Numbered from the stretch's first letter, positions 32,676 to 41,741 are shown. The stretch is 64,000 nucleotides of DNA from Carthagonibacter metallireducens (GCA_023554445.1 JAMJQQ010000124.1:15270-79269); one strand, 5' to 3'. Program-made: numbers and translations. Notes: generated by a model from the letters alone, not told the origin.

Positions 32676-34847
32676 TCAGAAGGCCTCGCCGATCGAGAAC
32701 TGAAGCTGGATTCGGCGCCAGACCTCGGTCAGGAGCGAAGGATCGTCCCAGGTGAACGGGTCGTAGAGCACATCGTCTTCGAGTTCCACGATCTCCCCCG
32801 TCTCGGACCGGACCGCAACGACGGGCTTGAACTTGGTTCCGGTCGTGTTGTATCCGAGGTCCATGCGCAAGGGGCCCACCGGACTGTTGAACCGGATTCC
32901 GACGCCCGGTGTGGCTACGAGCTGAACGTCGTCGTCCACTCCCTGCCAGACCTGGCCCGCGTCGATGAACCCCACCACGGTGAGCCGACCGCTGACCGGG
33001 AATCGGAGCTCGGCCGACCCCTCGAAGAGTGCGTTGCCCCCGACCGGCCGTTCATCGAATTCGTTCGGGGCCAGGGCATTCGCGCAGGCCTGGAGCTCCT
33101 CCGGCGTCAGGTTGGACGCACCGCAGTCCTCCAGATCCGAGATGACGAGAACGGTCGGACCGAGCAGGTTGAGTCCGAACCCTCGGACGCTCTGCGGGCC
33201 GCCGGCGAAGAAGCGCTTCGTGGGGTGGATGATCTCCACGCCTTCCTCGTCGCCACCGAATACGCTCGACGACACCCCCTGCACGCCACCGAATCGCAAT
33301 CGCATCGCGAGCACGGCATCTCCGAACACCGGCCTGAACCCGGCGGTCTCGACGCTGGCTCGCAGGTACCGGTAGTCAGAGCCGGTGAATACCGCAGCCA
33401 TCTCCCCGTCGGCGGCCACGTAGTAGCCCGACGTGGTCCAGAGCGGACTATCGGTCCGGTTCAGGGCCCAGAGCACTCCGAGGGGCGAAAGCCAGTTGCT
33501 CTCGGTGAGTAGCGCGATATCGTCGGGGGTGCAGAGGCCGAAGTTCACGCAGAAGTAGATGTCGGCCGACTGCCCGCCGAAGGAGGTCAGCTCCGGCCGG
33601 TAGGACGGCCGCAGGGACATCCGGGGCGCGAGGCGGAAGTTGAATGCGAGCTCTCCGCCTACCGAGGTTCGGACGTAGAGATCGGGCACTGTCTCGCGTT
33701 CCGTGAAAAGCCGGGCCTGGAGGGAGTTGCGACTGTCCGACAGGACAGGCTGCAGAAACGAGAAGTCGACCAGCCAGTTGAGCTCCTGGTAGACCGGGTC
33801 ATCGCTCGTTCCGTTGCAGGGAAAAGTCCCGTCCAGCTGTTTCGCGAGCAGGTTCGAGAGTCGACCCGTGACCCGCATCGTTCGACCGCCTCCAAAGAAA
33901 TTCCGGTTGATCAGCTGGGCCTGGAGCTCGACGCATTCGTCCGTCTGAACGCCGAAGCCGGTGCGCACGGCCCGGCGTGGGGCGGTCGCCACCTGGACGC
34001 TCAGGTCGATCACCGAATCGCTGGCCCTCTCCGAGGTGATGTTGGCGTAGCGGAATGCCTCGAGGTTGAACAGCCGGCGCTGGCTCTCGATCACCCTGGA
34101 TTCTCGAAACCAGTCGCCGGTCTTGAAGTCCAGAAGGGAGTAGACCACCTCGTCCCCGACGTCGGCCGATCCCTGGATCTCGACTTCGCCGACACGGACT
34201 CGTGGACCGGGATCGACTCGCAGGGTTACGGCTGCGGCGAGAGAGTCCCTCGGAATGAAGTAGTCCCGCAGCACCGCCGCATCGACGTAGCCTTCCCGCC
34301 GAAGGTCGTCGGCGATCGCGGCCTCGCCCTGTTGCAGAGCCACGAGGTCGAGCCGATCACCCACACCGATCGGCAGGCCCGACACCACGGCCGCCGAGTC
34401 GATCGCCTCGCCCCGCACCTGGACGTCGATTCTGGAGATCAGCGTCGGGTCGTTCTCGTGAACCTTGAAGATGACCTCGGCCCTGTCAGCCGTCCGCGTC
34501 ACCACCGTGTCGACACGCGCCTGGCGGAATCCACGCTGCCGGTAGTAGAGCTCGAGCCGCACTACGTCCAATGGCAGCTCGCCCTCGTCCAGATACTCGC
34601 GCGTGTGTGCGAAGCCCCAGTCGGTCAGGGGACAGAAGGGAAACGGAAACTGGAACAGGAAGCTCTTGCAGCGGGTCTGGTCCGTCAGGATCGCCCGACG
34701 CAGGTCCTTCTCCGGGAACGACGCGTTGCCCTCGAAGGTGATCTCTGTGATCTCCCGGTCGGCCAGCCCCTGGGATCGCAGTGGAGCCGGCCCGGCGAGA
34801 AGAATGCCGAGAAACAGAACGGGTAGCGCACGGGCCGGTAGGCGCAC
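32676..34847 (-). CDS. tamA: TamA/BamA-family outer-membrane protein (Omp85)
   Basis: About 723 residues. Signal peptide (RLPARALPVLFLGILLAG region, cleaved after LRSQ). POTRA repeats (from GLADREITEITFEGNASF) and a C-terminal 16-stranded Omp85 barrel (FFAGGPQSVRGFG substrate-exit loop, GPLRMDLGYN, final FSIGEAF). Start taken as GTG 34847, 10 bases after the lgt stop; a longer frame to 34919 overlaps lgt. Several Cys pairs in predicted extracellular loops suggest disulfides. Pairs with tamB; a second BamA would be expected elsewhere. Confidence 0.88.
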   Translation of the reverse strand: MRLPARALPVLFLGILLAGPAPLRSQGLADREITEITFEGNASFPEKDLRRAILTDQTRCKSFLFQFPFPFCPLTDWGFAHTREYLDEGELPLDVVRLELYYRQRGFRQARVDTVVTRTADRAEVIFKVHENDPTLISRIDVQVRGEAIDSAAVVSGLPIGVGDRLDLVALQQGEAAIADDLRREGYVDAAVLRDYFIPRDSLAAAVTLRVDPGPRVRVGEVEIQGSADVGDEVVYSLLDFKTGDWFRESRVIESQRRLFNLEAFRYANITSERASDSVIDLSVQVATAPRRAVRTGFGVQTDECVELQAQLINRNFFGGGRTMRVTGRLSNLLAKQLDGTFPCNGTSDDPVYQELNWLVDFSFLQPVLSDSRNSLQARLFTERETVPDLYVRTSVGGELAFNFRLAPRMSLRPSYRPELTSFGGQSADIYFCVNFGLCTPDDIALLTESNWLSPLGVLWALNRTDSPLWTTSGYYVAADGEMAAVFTGSDYRYLRASVETAGFRPVFGDAVLAMRLRFGGVQGVSSSVFGGDEEGVEIIHPTKRFFAGGPQSVRGFGLNLLGPTVLVISDLEDCGASNLTPEELQACANALAPNEFDERPVGGNALFEGSAELRFPVSGRLTVVGFIDAGQVWQGVDDDVQLVATPGVGIRFNSPVGPLRMDLGYNTTGTKFKPVVAVRSETGEIVELEDDVLYDPFTWDDPSLLTEVWRRIQLQFSIGEAF

Positions 34848-34857
34848 GGGCCGTTCG

Positions 34858-35703
34858 TTACGTCCCCGGGGACGATTCCCCGACCGACGGACCCTTGAGC
34901 CGGACGAAGAGCCAGCCACCGAACAGAATCAGGCCGACGCTGATCAGCTGCGCCAGCGTGAGGAATCCGAAGAAGCGGTCATCCTTGGCCCGGAAGAACT
35001 CGACCACCAGTCGCTCGACACCTGCCAGGGCGAGCCAGAGCGCGAACAGCCTGCCGGCCTGCCAGGGCTCTCGACGCAGCCGCCAGAGGATCGCGAAGAT
35101 CAGAAGCGACATGCCGATCTCATACAGCTGTGTCGGGTGCACGGCGAGCACGGCCGAATCGGGAATCGAAGCAGGCACGTCCACTCCGAACATCCGTCGC
35201 AGATTGCCGGCCGTGCTCGGCGGGCTGCCGTTGGGAAACGCGATCCCGACCCAGCTCTCGGTGGGACGTCCGTAGTCGTCGCCGACGAGAAAACACCCCA
35301 TTCGTCCGACCGCATACGCCAGGGCCAGGGCCGGCGCGCAGATGTCGGCGAGAACCGGAACCGCCGCTCCGCGCCTGCGGATCGCGACGATCACGCCGAT
35401 CGCACCGCCTATGAACCCTCCGTACCAGACCAGGCCTGCTCGCGAGAAGAGCATGCCGAACGGATCCTGGACGGTCTGAGGCCAGTTGAGCAGCACGTAG
35501 TAGATCTTCGCGCCCACGATCCCGCCGATGATCGCACCCATCAGCACATCGCCGGCGAGGTCCTCGTCCATTCCCTTCCGGCGCAACTCCACGCGCACGA
35601 TCCAGAATCCGGTCAGGAAGGAAAGCGCCATCATCACGCCGAAAGAGGTGATCGTGACGGATCCGAGGATCGGGAGGTCGAGGGTGATCAGTTCGGGGTA
35701 CAT
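34858..35703 (-). CDS. lgt: Prolipoprotein diacylglyceryl transferase
   Basis: 281 residues, polytopic inner-membrane enzyme that transfers diacylglycerol from phosphatidylglycerol to the lipobox Cys. Hallmarks: conserved FGVMMALSF, the Lgt signature GRMGCFLVGDDYG (variant of GRxGNFxNxE), HPTQLYE, and the C-terminal VEFFRAKDD. Its start lies 16 bases inside the end of tsaD. It serves the lipoproteins at 0.8, 8.5 and 54.6 kb. Confidence 0.95.
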   Translation of the reverse strand: MYPELITLDLPILGSVTITSFGVMMALSFLTGFWIVRVELRRKGMDEDLAGDVLMGAIIGGIVGAKIYYVLLNWPQTVQDPFGMLFSRAGLVWYGGFIGGAIGVIVAIRRRGAAVPVLADICAPALALAYAVGRMGCFLVGDDYGRPTESWVGIAFPNGSPPSTAGNLRRMFGVDVPASIPDSAVLAVHPTQLYEIGMSLLIFAILWRLRREPWQAGRLFALWLALAGVERLVVEFFRAKDDRFFGFLTLAQLISVGLILFGGWLFVRLKGPSVGESSPGT

Positions 35704-36806
35704 GTGACTCCTAGATTCGCCCCGCGCCGCGGCGCATTCGAATCACGCCTGCCCAGGCCGGGGAAGGCGAGCGAAGGATCGGCGTTGAGATCCAGGCCGG
35801 ACCGCTCGCCGAGCGACAACCGGTGTTCCGCGAGACGTGCGACCATGGCAGCATTGTCCGCGGCGAGGCGGAGAGATGGCGCGAACAGCTCACCTCCGCG
35901 CGTTGCGAGGGCGATCTCGAGCCGGGAGCGCAAGATTCCGTTCCGCGCGACACCACCGCCGAGAAGCACCCGTCCACAGCCCGACCACTCGACAGCCCGG
36001 ATCACTTTGCCGACCAGGGTATCGACCACGGCTGCCTGGAACTCCGCCGCGAGATCGGGCACCCGTTGCTCGAAACTCACGTCCTTCTCGGCCTCCAGCT
36101 CGGCGGCCAGAAGCGAGGTCGCCGTCTTGAGCCCACTGAAGGAGAAGTCGAAGTAGGCCGGGTCAGCCGGCGAGTCCCGTCCGGAGAGCATCGGGCGGGG
36201 AAGCGAGTACCGCCCGGCTTCTCCCGCGCGGCTCACGCGCTCGATCTCCGGTCCGCCGGGATACCCGAGACCGAGCCGGCGTGCCACCTTGTCGAACGCC
36301 TCACCGGCCGCGTCGTCGCGTGTCTCGCCGAGCAGTTCGTAGCGACCCCACTCTTCCGCGAACAGGAGCAGCGTGTGCCCGCCCGAGACCAGCAGCGCGA
36401 CGAAGGGAGGACGAGCCCCGGGCGATTCCAGGGAGTTCGCGAACAGGTGAGCTTCCATGTGGTGCACGCCGAGCAGGGGCAGACCTCGCGCCCAGGCGAA
36501 TCCCTTCGCCCAGTTCAGGCCGACGAGCAGGGCGCCGATCAGGCCGGGTCCGGCCGTGACACCTACGCCGGATAGAACCCCGGCGTCGAGGCCCGCCTGC
36601 GAGAGAGTGGCTTCGACCACCGCATCGAGCTGCCGCAGATGGGCGCGAGCCGCGATCTCCGGTACGACGCCGCCGAATTCCTGATGGGCGTCCTGCGACA
36701 GTATGACGTGGGCGAGCACCTCGCCGTTCGATACGACCGCGGCCGAGGTCTCATCACAGGATGATTCGATGCCAAGAACCGGCCCGAACCCGGAGGCGGA
36801 CTTCAC
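35688..36806 (-). CDS. tsaD: tRNA N6-threonylcarbamoyladenosine transferase catalytic subunit TsaD
   Basis: 372 residues, ASKHA fold. Metal-binding His116 and His120 (HHMEAH), IESSCDETSAA near the N-terminus, SGGHTLLL, FDKVARRLGLGYPGGP and GGGVARNG. Together with TsaB/C/E it makes t6A37 in ANN-decoding tRNAs. The C-terminal tail past SLAFPGLG is Arg/Asn-rich and overlaps lgt. Confidence 0.96.
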   Translation of the reverse strand: MKSASGFGPVLGIESSCDETSAAVVSNGEVLAHVILSQDAHQEFGGVVPEIAARAHLRQLDAVVEATLSQAGLDAGVLSGVGVTAGPGLIGALLVGLNWAKGFAWARGLPLLGVHHMEAHLFANSLESPGARPPFVALLVSGGHTLLLFAEEWGRYELLGETRDDAAGEAFDKVARRLGLGYPGGPEIERVSRAGEAGRYSLPRPMLSGRDSPADPAYFDFSFSGLKTATSLLAAELEAEKDVSFEQRVPDLAAEFQAAVVDTLVGKVIRAVEWSGCGRVLLGGGVARNGILRSRLEIALATRGGELFAPSLRLAADNAAMVARLAEHRLSLGERSGLDLNADPSLAFPGLGRRDSNAPRRGANLGVTCTPN

Positions 36807-37732
36807 GATGCCGGTCCGGGTTGCACGAAGACCTCCGCGGGCATGAAGCGCACGGAAACGAAGCCCGAATCGGCGATCGCCGTGCCCAGGGGAATCCGGG
36901 TCGGGAGGTCCTCGACGCTCTCCGGACGCACCTCGACGACATCGAGCGCCTCGAGCCTGCGGCGGACTGCCCGTGCCGCCCCGCGTATCACGGCGTCCAC
37001 GCTGTCCGGTGTCACGATGAGCCCCTCGGTGCCGGCTCCGATCAACCGGACTGGCACGCGACGAGTCATTATGAGGAGCGAATCGACTTCGACCGTCACG
37101 AGCGCAGAAGACGGATCCACGCTGACGCTTCTCACCCCGGTCGGAAGCTCGATCGGCAGGTCCCGCATGATCGTATTCGAGACCTCTTCGAGCTGGATGC
37201 GGCGAGTGGCAACCCGCGTGATGCTCTCCACCTCCGATGCGGGCCCGCGAACGGTAACCGTGTCCGGCGAAACCAGGATCGGACGCAAGACCGTGTATCC
37301 CGTCGCCGGAATCGCGTCGATTTCCGCCACCACCGGCACGCGACGTTCCGCCCTTCGTTCGAATTGCAGATCCAGCGAGCGGGGCACGACTGAGGTGGGA
37401 CGCACGTCGAGCTCTCTGTCGTATCGCACCCGCGAGAGATCCAATTCCACCTGCATCCCGGTATCGGGAACAGAATCGATCACGATCGGGATCTCGGGCA
37501 CGTTGACCAGGAGGGCCGCGAGGTCCCTGTTCCGACCCTGGAAGGTCGTACTCACTTCGGTCGGCGCGTTCACCAGCACCCAGGCCGAGTCCAGCACCTC
37601 GACGGTCACGAGGGTCCGGACCGGCTGAGATTGTCTCTCATCGGCGCTCAGGCTCAGCCAGAGCAGCGATACGATCACGAAAGCCGCCAGCTTGTAGCCC
37701 CAGTTCGAAAAGACTGCCGCTCGCAGGTCCAC
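36803..37732 (-). CDS. YbbR-domain membrane protein (CdaR-like)
   Basis: 309 residues. An N-terminal transmembrane helix (about 13-29) is followed by three YbbR beta-domains (e.g. RRVPVVAEIDAIPATGYTV; SPDTVTVRGPASEV; RRVPVRLIGAG). In Firmicutes, CdaR regulates the diadenylate cyclase CdaA, which is usually its neighbour. No cdaA is present here; the neighbours are a PASTA protein and tsaD. The 4-base overlap with tsaD suggests translational coupling. Confidence 0.85.
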   Translation of the reverse strand: MDLRAAVFSNWGYKLAAFVIVSLLWLSLSADERQSQPVRTLVTVEVLDSAWVLVNAPTEVSTTFQGRNRDLAALLVNVPEIPIVIDSVPDTGMQVELDLSRVRYDRELDVRPTSVVPRSLDLQFERRAERRVPVVAEIDAIPATGYTVLRPILVSPDTVTVRGPASEVESITRVATRRIQLEEVSNTIMRDLPIELPTGVRSVSVDPSSALVTVEVDSLLIMTRRVPVRLIGAGTEGLIVTPDSVDAVIRGAARAVRRRLEALDVVEVRPESVEDLPTRIPLGTAIADSGFVSVRFMPAEVFVQPGPAS

Positions 37733-37738
37733 GCTGGC

Positions 37739-38674
37739 TCAGAGCTCCTCGGGACCATCGGAATCCGGGGAGCTGTCCGGCCCGCCCCGTTCCCGTCCGT
37801 CCTCGTCCACTGGACGCATGCGTGATCGATCGACCGTTCGTGGCCGACCGGCGACTCGTATCTCGACCGGGTCGCCGCGTCTCAGTCCGTATCCACCGGG
37901 CGGATACTGGCCGACGATCGTTCCCGGCGAGTCGGCCGACAGAGGATCGTAGCTGATCGCCCCCAGCACGAGCCCCGACGATTCCAGGATGCCCCTGGCC
38001 TCATCGATGAATCGTCCCGAGAGCACCGGCACCGAGGTAAGCGGTGAGCCTCGACTGACCAGGAGCGTCACGTCGGCCGGAACGGTCAGCTCGGTTCCCG
38101 CTTCCGGCTCGGTTCGGATCGCACGGCCCGCCTCGCTGGGGTGCGTCGCCGTCTCCGCCGCGACGCGGAATCCGAGCCGTTCGAGGAGAATCGAGGCCTG
38201 CCTCTCGCTGAGACCTGCGACATCCGGAATCGAATGCGCTTCGGGCCCCCGGCTGAGCGTCACCTCCACGGGCGCTCCAGGACGCACCGACTGTCCGGGA
38301 ATCGGACTCTGTGCCAGCACCGCGCCCTCGGGCGCCTGCGGGTGCGACACCGTCGATCGAATCCCGTACTCGAGCCCGACCTTCTCCAGCCTCTGCCGCG
38401 CGTCGGGGTCATCGAGACCGACGAGCTCGGGCACGCTGACCAGAGGTCCGACGTCGGCCGGTGCGTTGTCGGAGGGAAGCCAGAGACCGGCACCGAGGTA
38501 CCCGGCGAGAAACAGCCCCGCAATCAGCACTCCGGTTCCGAGCCAGCGCTTCCATGCGTTCGAAGAGGGGGGCCGGCCCTCGCCGACCGGGTCCGACGGG
38601 CCCGGGCCAGCGGTATTCGACTCGCGTTGTGACGGACGACTCCGCCTGAGTCCCCGCCTCCGCCTGTAGGTCAT
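37739..38674 (-). CDS. Membrane-anchored triple-PASTA protein without a kinase domain
   Basis: 311 residues. A basic cytoplasmic tail (MTYRRRRGLRRSR), transmembrane helix at about 45-66, then three extracytoplasmic PASTA repeats (about 78-144, 148-212, 214-283; VPELVGLDDPDARQRLE, IPDVAGLSERQAS, VPVLSGRFIDEAR). The C-terminus is Asp/Pro-rich. PASTA domains bind peptidoglycan or lipid II. In Firmicutes the gene after rsmB often leads to a PASTA Ser/Thr kinase; here only the sensor part exists. ATG overlaps the rsmB stop (ATGA). Confidence 0.85.
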   Translation of the reverse strand: MTYRRRRGLRRSRPSQRESNTAGPGPSDPVGEGRPPSSNAWKRWLGTGVLIAGLFLAGYLGAGLWLPSDNAPADVGPLVSVPELVGLDDPDARQRLEKVGLEYGIRSTVSHPQAPEGAVLAQSPIPGQSVRPGAPVEVTLSRGPEAHSIPDVAGLSERQASILLERLGFRVAAETATHPSEAGRAIRTEPEAGTELTVPADVTLLVSRGSPLTSVPVLSGRFIDEARGILESSGLVLGAISYDPLSADSPGTIVGQYPPGGYGLRRGDPVEIRVAGRPRTVDRSRMRPVDEDGRERGGPDSSPDSDGPEEL

Positions 38675-40020
38675 CCGTTGTCGCCTTTTCTCAGTCGGCT
38701 CGCAAAAGCCCCATCGGTTCCCGTCTCGAAGGGCAGGACCTCCAGGTCGCCGCACTCCGTCAGGCACTTCTCCGCTCGCCCCGTCATTCCGGTCGAAGGC
38801 TCGCGCTCGAACTCCGGTCGGCGAGACAGGAACGATTCCACCTGCGCCTGGTTCTCCTCGGGCTCGAGCGAGCAGGTGGCGTACACCAGCAATCCGCCCG
38901 GCTCGAGCAGCTCGGCGCAGGCATCCAGCAACTCGGCCTGCAGGTCGCGAAGCGAGTCCAGACGTCGCTCCGAGATCCGCCATCGCGCGTCCGGCCTGCG
39001 CCGCAATACACCCGTGCCCGAACAGGGGGCATCGAGCAGGACCGTCCGGGCCGACCGGATCGCCGGTCGGCGCCCGTCCATCACCACCGGTCGGGCGTCC
39101 GACCCGGTGCGTCGAAGGGTCTCGGCCGCGAGTCGCGTCCGCGCGACCGCGACATCGGCTGCGACGAAGGGTCGCGCACCCGGTGCGAGCTGTGCGAGTG
39201 CGGCAGCCTTGCCTCCGGGCGCCGCACACACGTCCAGAACGGGACCCTCGATCTCCGGTCCGATGAACTCTACCACGGCCGAGGCGGCAGGATCCTGCGC
39301 GATCGCCTTCCTGCGTGCCAGTACGCGGGCAGGGTCTCCGGCCATGAGCCGTACCATTCCCGGCCAGTCCGGCAGCGGCTCGAGCGAAAGTTCCGAATCC
39401 GTGTCACCCGGCTCGAGATTCCCGCTCCGGGATTCGAGCAGCCGCAGCGTGACGGGCGGCGCACGATTGTCATTCTCCACGAGCCTACGTACGTCGGCAA
39501 GCGGCCATCGCGCCAGCCACCGGCGGATCAGCCAGTCGGGATGAGACCCGTACGTGCTCAGCCACGCCTCGGGCGTCGTCTCCGGATCGGGAAATACGGG
39601 GGGCTCGCGTGCCTCTCGATCGGCACGTCGAAGCACGGCATTCGCGAGTCCCGACGGGCCGCGACCCAATTCGCTGCGCGTGCCTTCCACTGTCGCGTGC
39701 ACGGCCGCGTGCGGCGGAATCCGGGTCTCGCGGAGCTGGTAGAGACCGAGCCGCAACCAGTCCAGCAATGGAGGATCGAGGGTCGTCAGCGGACGATCGA
39801 CCAGACCTGAGAGCTCTGCGTCGAGGCGATCGCGGAGGCGTATCGTGCCGTACGCGAGTTCCTGCCCCAGGGCCCGGTCCCTGCCCGTCAGTTCGCGGAA
39901 GCGATCTGCGGCCGCGCGATCGGCGTATGAGCCCTTTCGCACATCCGACAGCACCCGGAACGCGGCTCTCCTGACCTCTACTCCCGGACCGCCCGCCCCG
40001 CGATCGCGGCGGCTCACCAC
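38671..40020 (-). CDS. rsmB: 16S rRNA (cytosine967-C5)-methyltransferase
   Basis: About 449 residues. N-terminal NusB-like RNA-binding domain (about 1-140) and C-terminal Rossmann methyltransferase: AdoMet loop DVCAAPGGKA, catalytic Cys regions DAPCSGTGVLRRRPD and YATCSLEPEEN. Start is taken as GTG 40020 just after the thiG stop; GTG 40017 is an equally possible alternative. In many genomes rsmB follows fmt; here thiE/S and thiG intervene. Confidence 0.93.
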   Translation of the reverse strand: MVSRRDRGAGGPGVEVRRAAFRVLSDVRKGSYADRAAADRFRELTGRDRALGQELAYGTIRLRDRLDAELSGLVDRPLTTLDPPLLDWLRLGLYQLRETRIPPHAAVHATVEGTRSELGRGPSGLANAVLRRADREAREPPVFPDPETTPEAWLSTYGSHPDWLIRRWLARWPLADVRRLVENDNRAPPVTLRLLESRSGNLEPGDTDSELSLEPLPDWPGMVRLMAGDPARVLARRKAIAQDPAASAVVEFIGPEIEGPVLDVCAAPGGKAAALAQLAPGARPFVAADVAVARTRLAAETLRRTGSDARPVVMDGRRPAIRSARTVLLDAPCSGTGVLRRRPDARWRISERRLDSLRDLQAELLDACAELLEPGGLLVYATCSLEPEENQAQVESFLSRRPEFEREPSTGMTGRAEKCLTECGDLEVLPFETGTDGAFASRLRKGDNG

Positions 40021-40024
40021 CGCT

Positions 40025-40828
40025 TCAGCCGAGCATTCCGGTCGAAGGACTCGACGGCACACCCCACTCCCGCGTCGGCATCCGCCCCGCGAGCCAGGCC
40101 GCGCGACCGGCTCGGACTGCCTCCCGCATCGCTCCGGCCATCAGGACGGGACGCTCGGCGGCCGCCAGCGCCGTGTTCATCAGGATCCCGTCGACCCCCT
40201 GCTCCATGGTCAGGCAGGCATCGGAGGCGGTCCCCACTCCTGCGTCCACGATCACCGGAACCGAGAGACGCGCCTTGAGGATGCGGATGTTGATCGGATT
40301 CAGGAGTCCGAGTCCACTTCCGATCGGCGAAGCCAGGGGCATGACTGCGGCTGCCCCCGCCTCCTCGAGGCGCAGGGCGGTGATCAGGTCATCGTTCGTA
40401 TAGGGCAGAACCGTGAATCCCTCGTCGACGAGAACCCGCGTGGCCTCGAGGAGCGCATCTGTATCGGGCAGAAGTGTCTCCTGGTCCCCGATCACTTCCA
40501 GCTTTACCCAGCTGGAGAGTCCGACCTCCCGGCCCAGACGAGCGTAGCGGATCGCGTCTTCTGCGGTGAAGCAACCGGCCGTGTTCGGCAGCAGGAAGAA
40601 CTCCTCGGGATCGAGGTGGTGAAGCAGGCTCTCCTGGTTCGTCGCGTCGAGATCTACCCGACGCACCGCCACCGTGACCATCTCGGCGCCCGAGGCACGA
40701 ACCGCGTCCACCGTTTCCTCGTGGCTCGCGTACTTCCCCGTGCCCACGATCAGACGGGAGGTGAACTCCCGCTCCGCTATGATGAGAAGATCGCCGCTCG
40801 GCAGATCCTCGAGGGTCCGTAACGTCAT
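40025..40828 (-). CDS. thiG: Thiazole synthase
   Basis: 267 residues, TIM-barrel enzyme that builds the thiamine thiazole from DXP, dehydroglycine and ThiS thiocarboxylate. Schiff-base Lys109 in WVKLEVIGD, DxP-binding PNTAGC, and phosphate loops ASPIGSGLGLLNP and VDAGVGTASDA are present. ATG 40828 follows a strong SD (GGGGAGG). The sulfur donor ThiS is encoded immediately upstream. Confidence 0.96.
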   Translation of the reverse strand: MTLRTLEDLPSGDLLIIAEREFTSRLIVGTGKYASHEETVDAVRASGAEMVTVAVRRVDLDATNQESLLHHLDPEEFFLLPNTAGCFTAEDAIRYARLGREVGLSSWVKLEVIGDQETLLPDTDALLEATRVLVDEGFTVLPYTNDDLITALRLEEAGAAAVMPLASPIGSGLGLLNPINIRILKARLSVPVIVDAGVGTASDACLTMEQGVDGILMNTALAAAERPVLMAGAMREAVRAGRAAWLAGRMPTREWGVPSSPSTGMLG

Positions 40829-40886
40829 TCCCTTTTCCTCCCCTGGAGTCCGGGGTGCAAGTGGTTGAAACTGCGCCCGTATCGAC

Positions 40887-41741
40887 TCAGCCGCCGCCCA
40901 CGAACTGGACGATCTCGTACGAGTCGCCCTCGGCCACCCTGACGGCCTCGAGATCATCGCGTCGCACGATCTCCCGATTTCTCTCGACCACCACCATGCG
41001 GGAATCCAGCCCGAGTTCGTGGAGAAGATCCTGCACGGTGCCGCTCGATTCCAGCTCGACCGGTTTGCCGTTGACCTCGATGCGCATCCGTATCCCGCTC
41101 CTCAAGCGTGAGGTTTCCAGTTCCGCAATCAGCCGCCGAACTGCGTCAGCCGGGTCATGCGCGCCCCATACGGCCCGGATCACGGCCACGCCGGAAGCAC
41201 CGGCCTCGATCACGGTAGAAACGCGGCTCTCGTCGATCCCTCCGATCGCGATCACGGGCGCCTCGAGTCCGAAACAACCATGGATCCTCGAAACTCCCGC
41301 TCCCGGTTCGTCGGGGTGACTCGCCGTCGGGAAGATCGTACCCAGCAGCAGGAAGTCTGCTCCTGCCTGATCCGCCCGGAAGGCCTCCGCCTCCGAATGA
41401 ACCGATACCCCGATCGCGCAATCTCCACCGAGCAGTTCCCTGGCGGCATCGATCGGCAACGCGCCGTGTCCGAGCTGAACGGCATCGACATCGATGAGCT
41501 TCGCCACGTCGGTGCGGCCGTTGATCACGATCCATCCACCGGTCCGGGACGAGATCGGCGACAGCGCACGGGCGAGTTCCCAACATCGGCGGGCCGATAC
41601 TCTTCGCGGCCGCAAATGCAGCGCGAGTCCGGCACCGCCCGCAGTGCACAGCGCGGACATCGTCAGCAGCGCATCCTCGCGCTCGAGCTGATCATCCGGA
41701 CAGATCACGTGGAGGCCCGGTACGCTCCGAGGTCGGATCAA
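40887..41741 (-). CDS. Thiamine-phosphate synthase/TenI-like domain fused to ThiS sulfur carrier
   Basis: 284 residues in one uninterrupted frame. Residues ~10-210 form a ThiE/TenI TIM barrel (INGRTDVAKLIDVDAVQLGHG, LLLGTIFPTASHP, VIAIGGI). Residues 219-284 are a full ThiS (MRIEVNGKPVELESSGTV in the N-part) ending in the required Gly-Gly (FVGGG). The TTG start at 41741 overlaps the fmt stop (TTGA). An internal ATG at 41087 has GAGGAG 10 bases upstream, so free ThiS may also be made. The His/Arg pattern does not fully separate ThiE from the tautomerase TenI. Confidence 0.8.
   Translation of the reverse strand: MIRPRSVPGLHVICPDDQLEREDALLTMSALCTAGGAGLALHLRPRRVSARRCWELARALSPISSRTGGWIVINGRTDVAKLIDVDAVQLGHGALPIDAARELLGGDCAIGVSVHSEAEAFRADQAGADFLLLGTIFPTASHPDEPGAGVSRIHGCFGLEAPVIAIGGIDESRVSTVIEAGASGVAVIRAVWGAHDPADAVRRLIAELETSRLRSGIRMRIEVNGKPVELESSGTVQDLLHELGLDSRMVVVERNREIVRRDDLEAVRVAEGDSYEIVQFVGGG

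Noticed and set aside
40829..40886. TPP riboswitch before thiG
   Set aside because: Only 58 bases separate thiG from the ThiE-ThiS gene, too short for the element, and no CTGAGA-type conserved core is visible.
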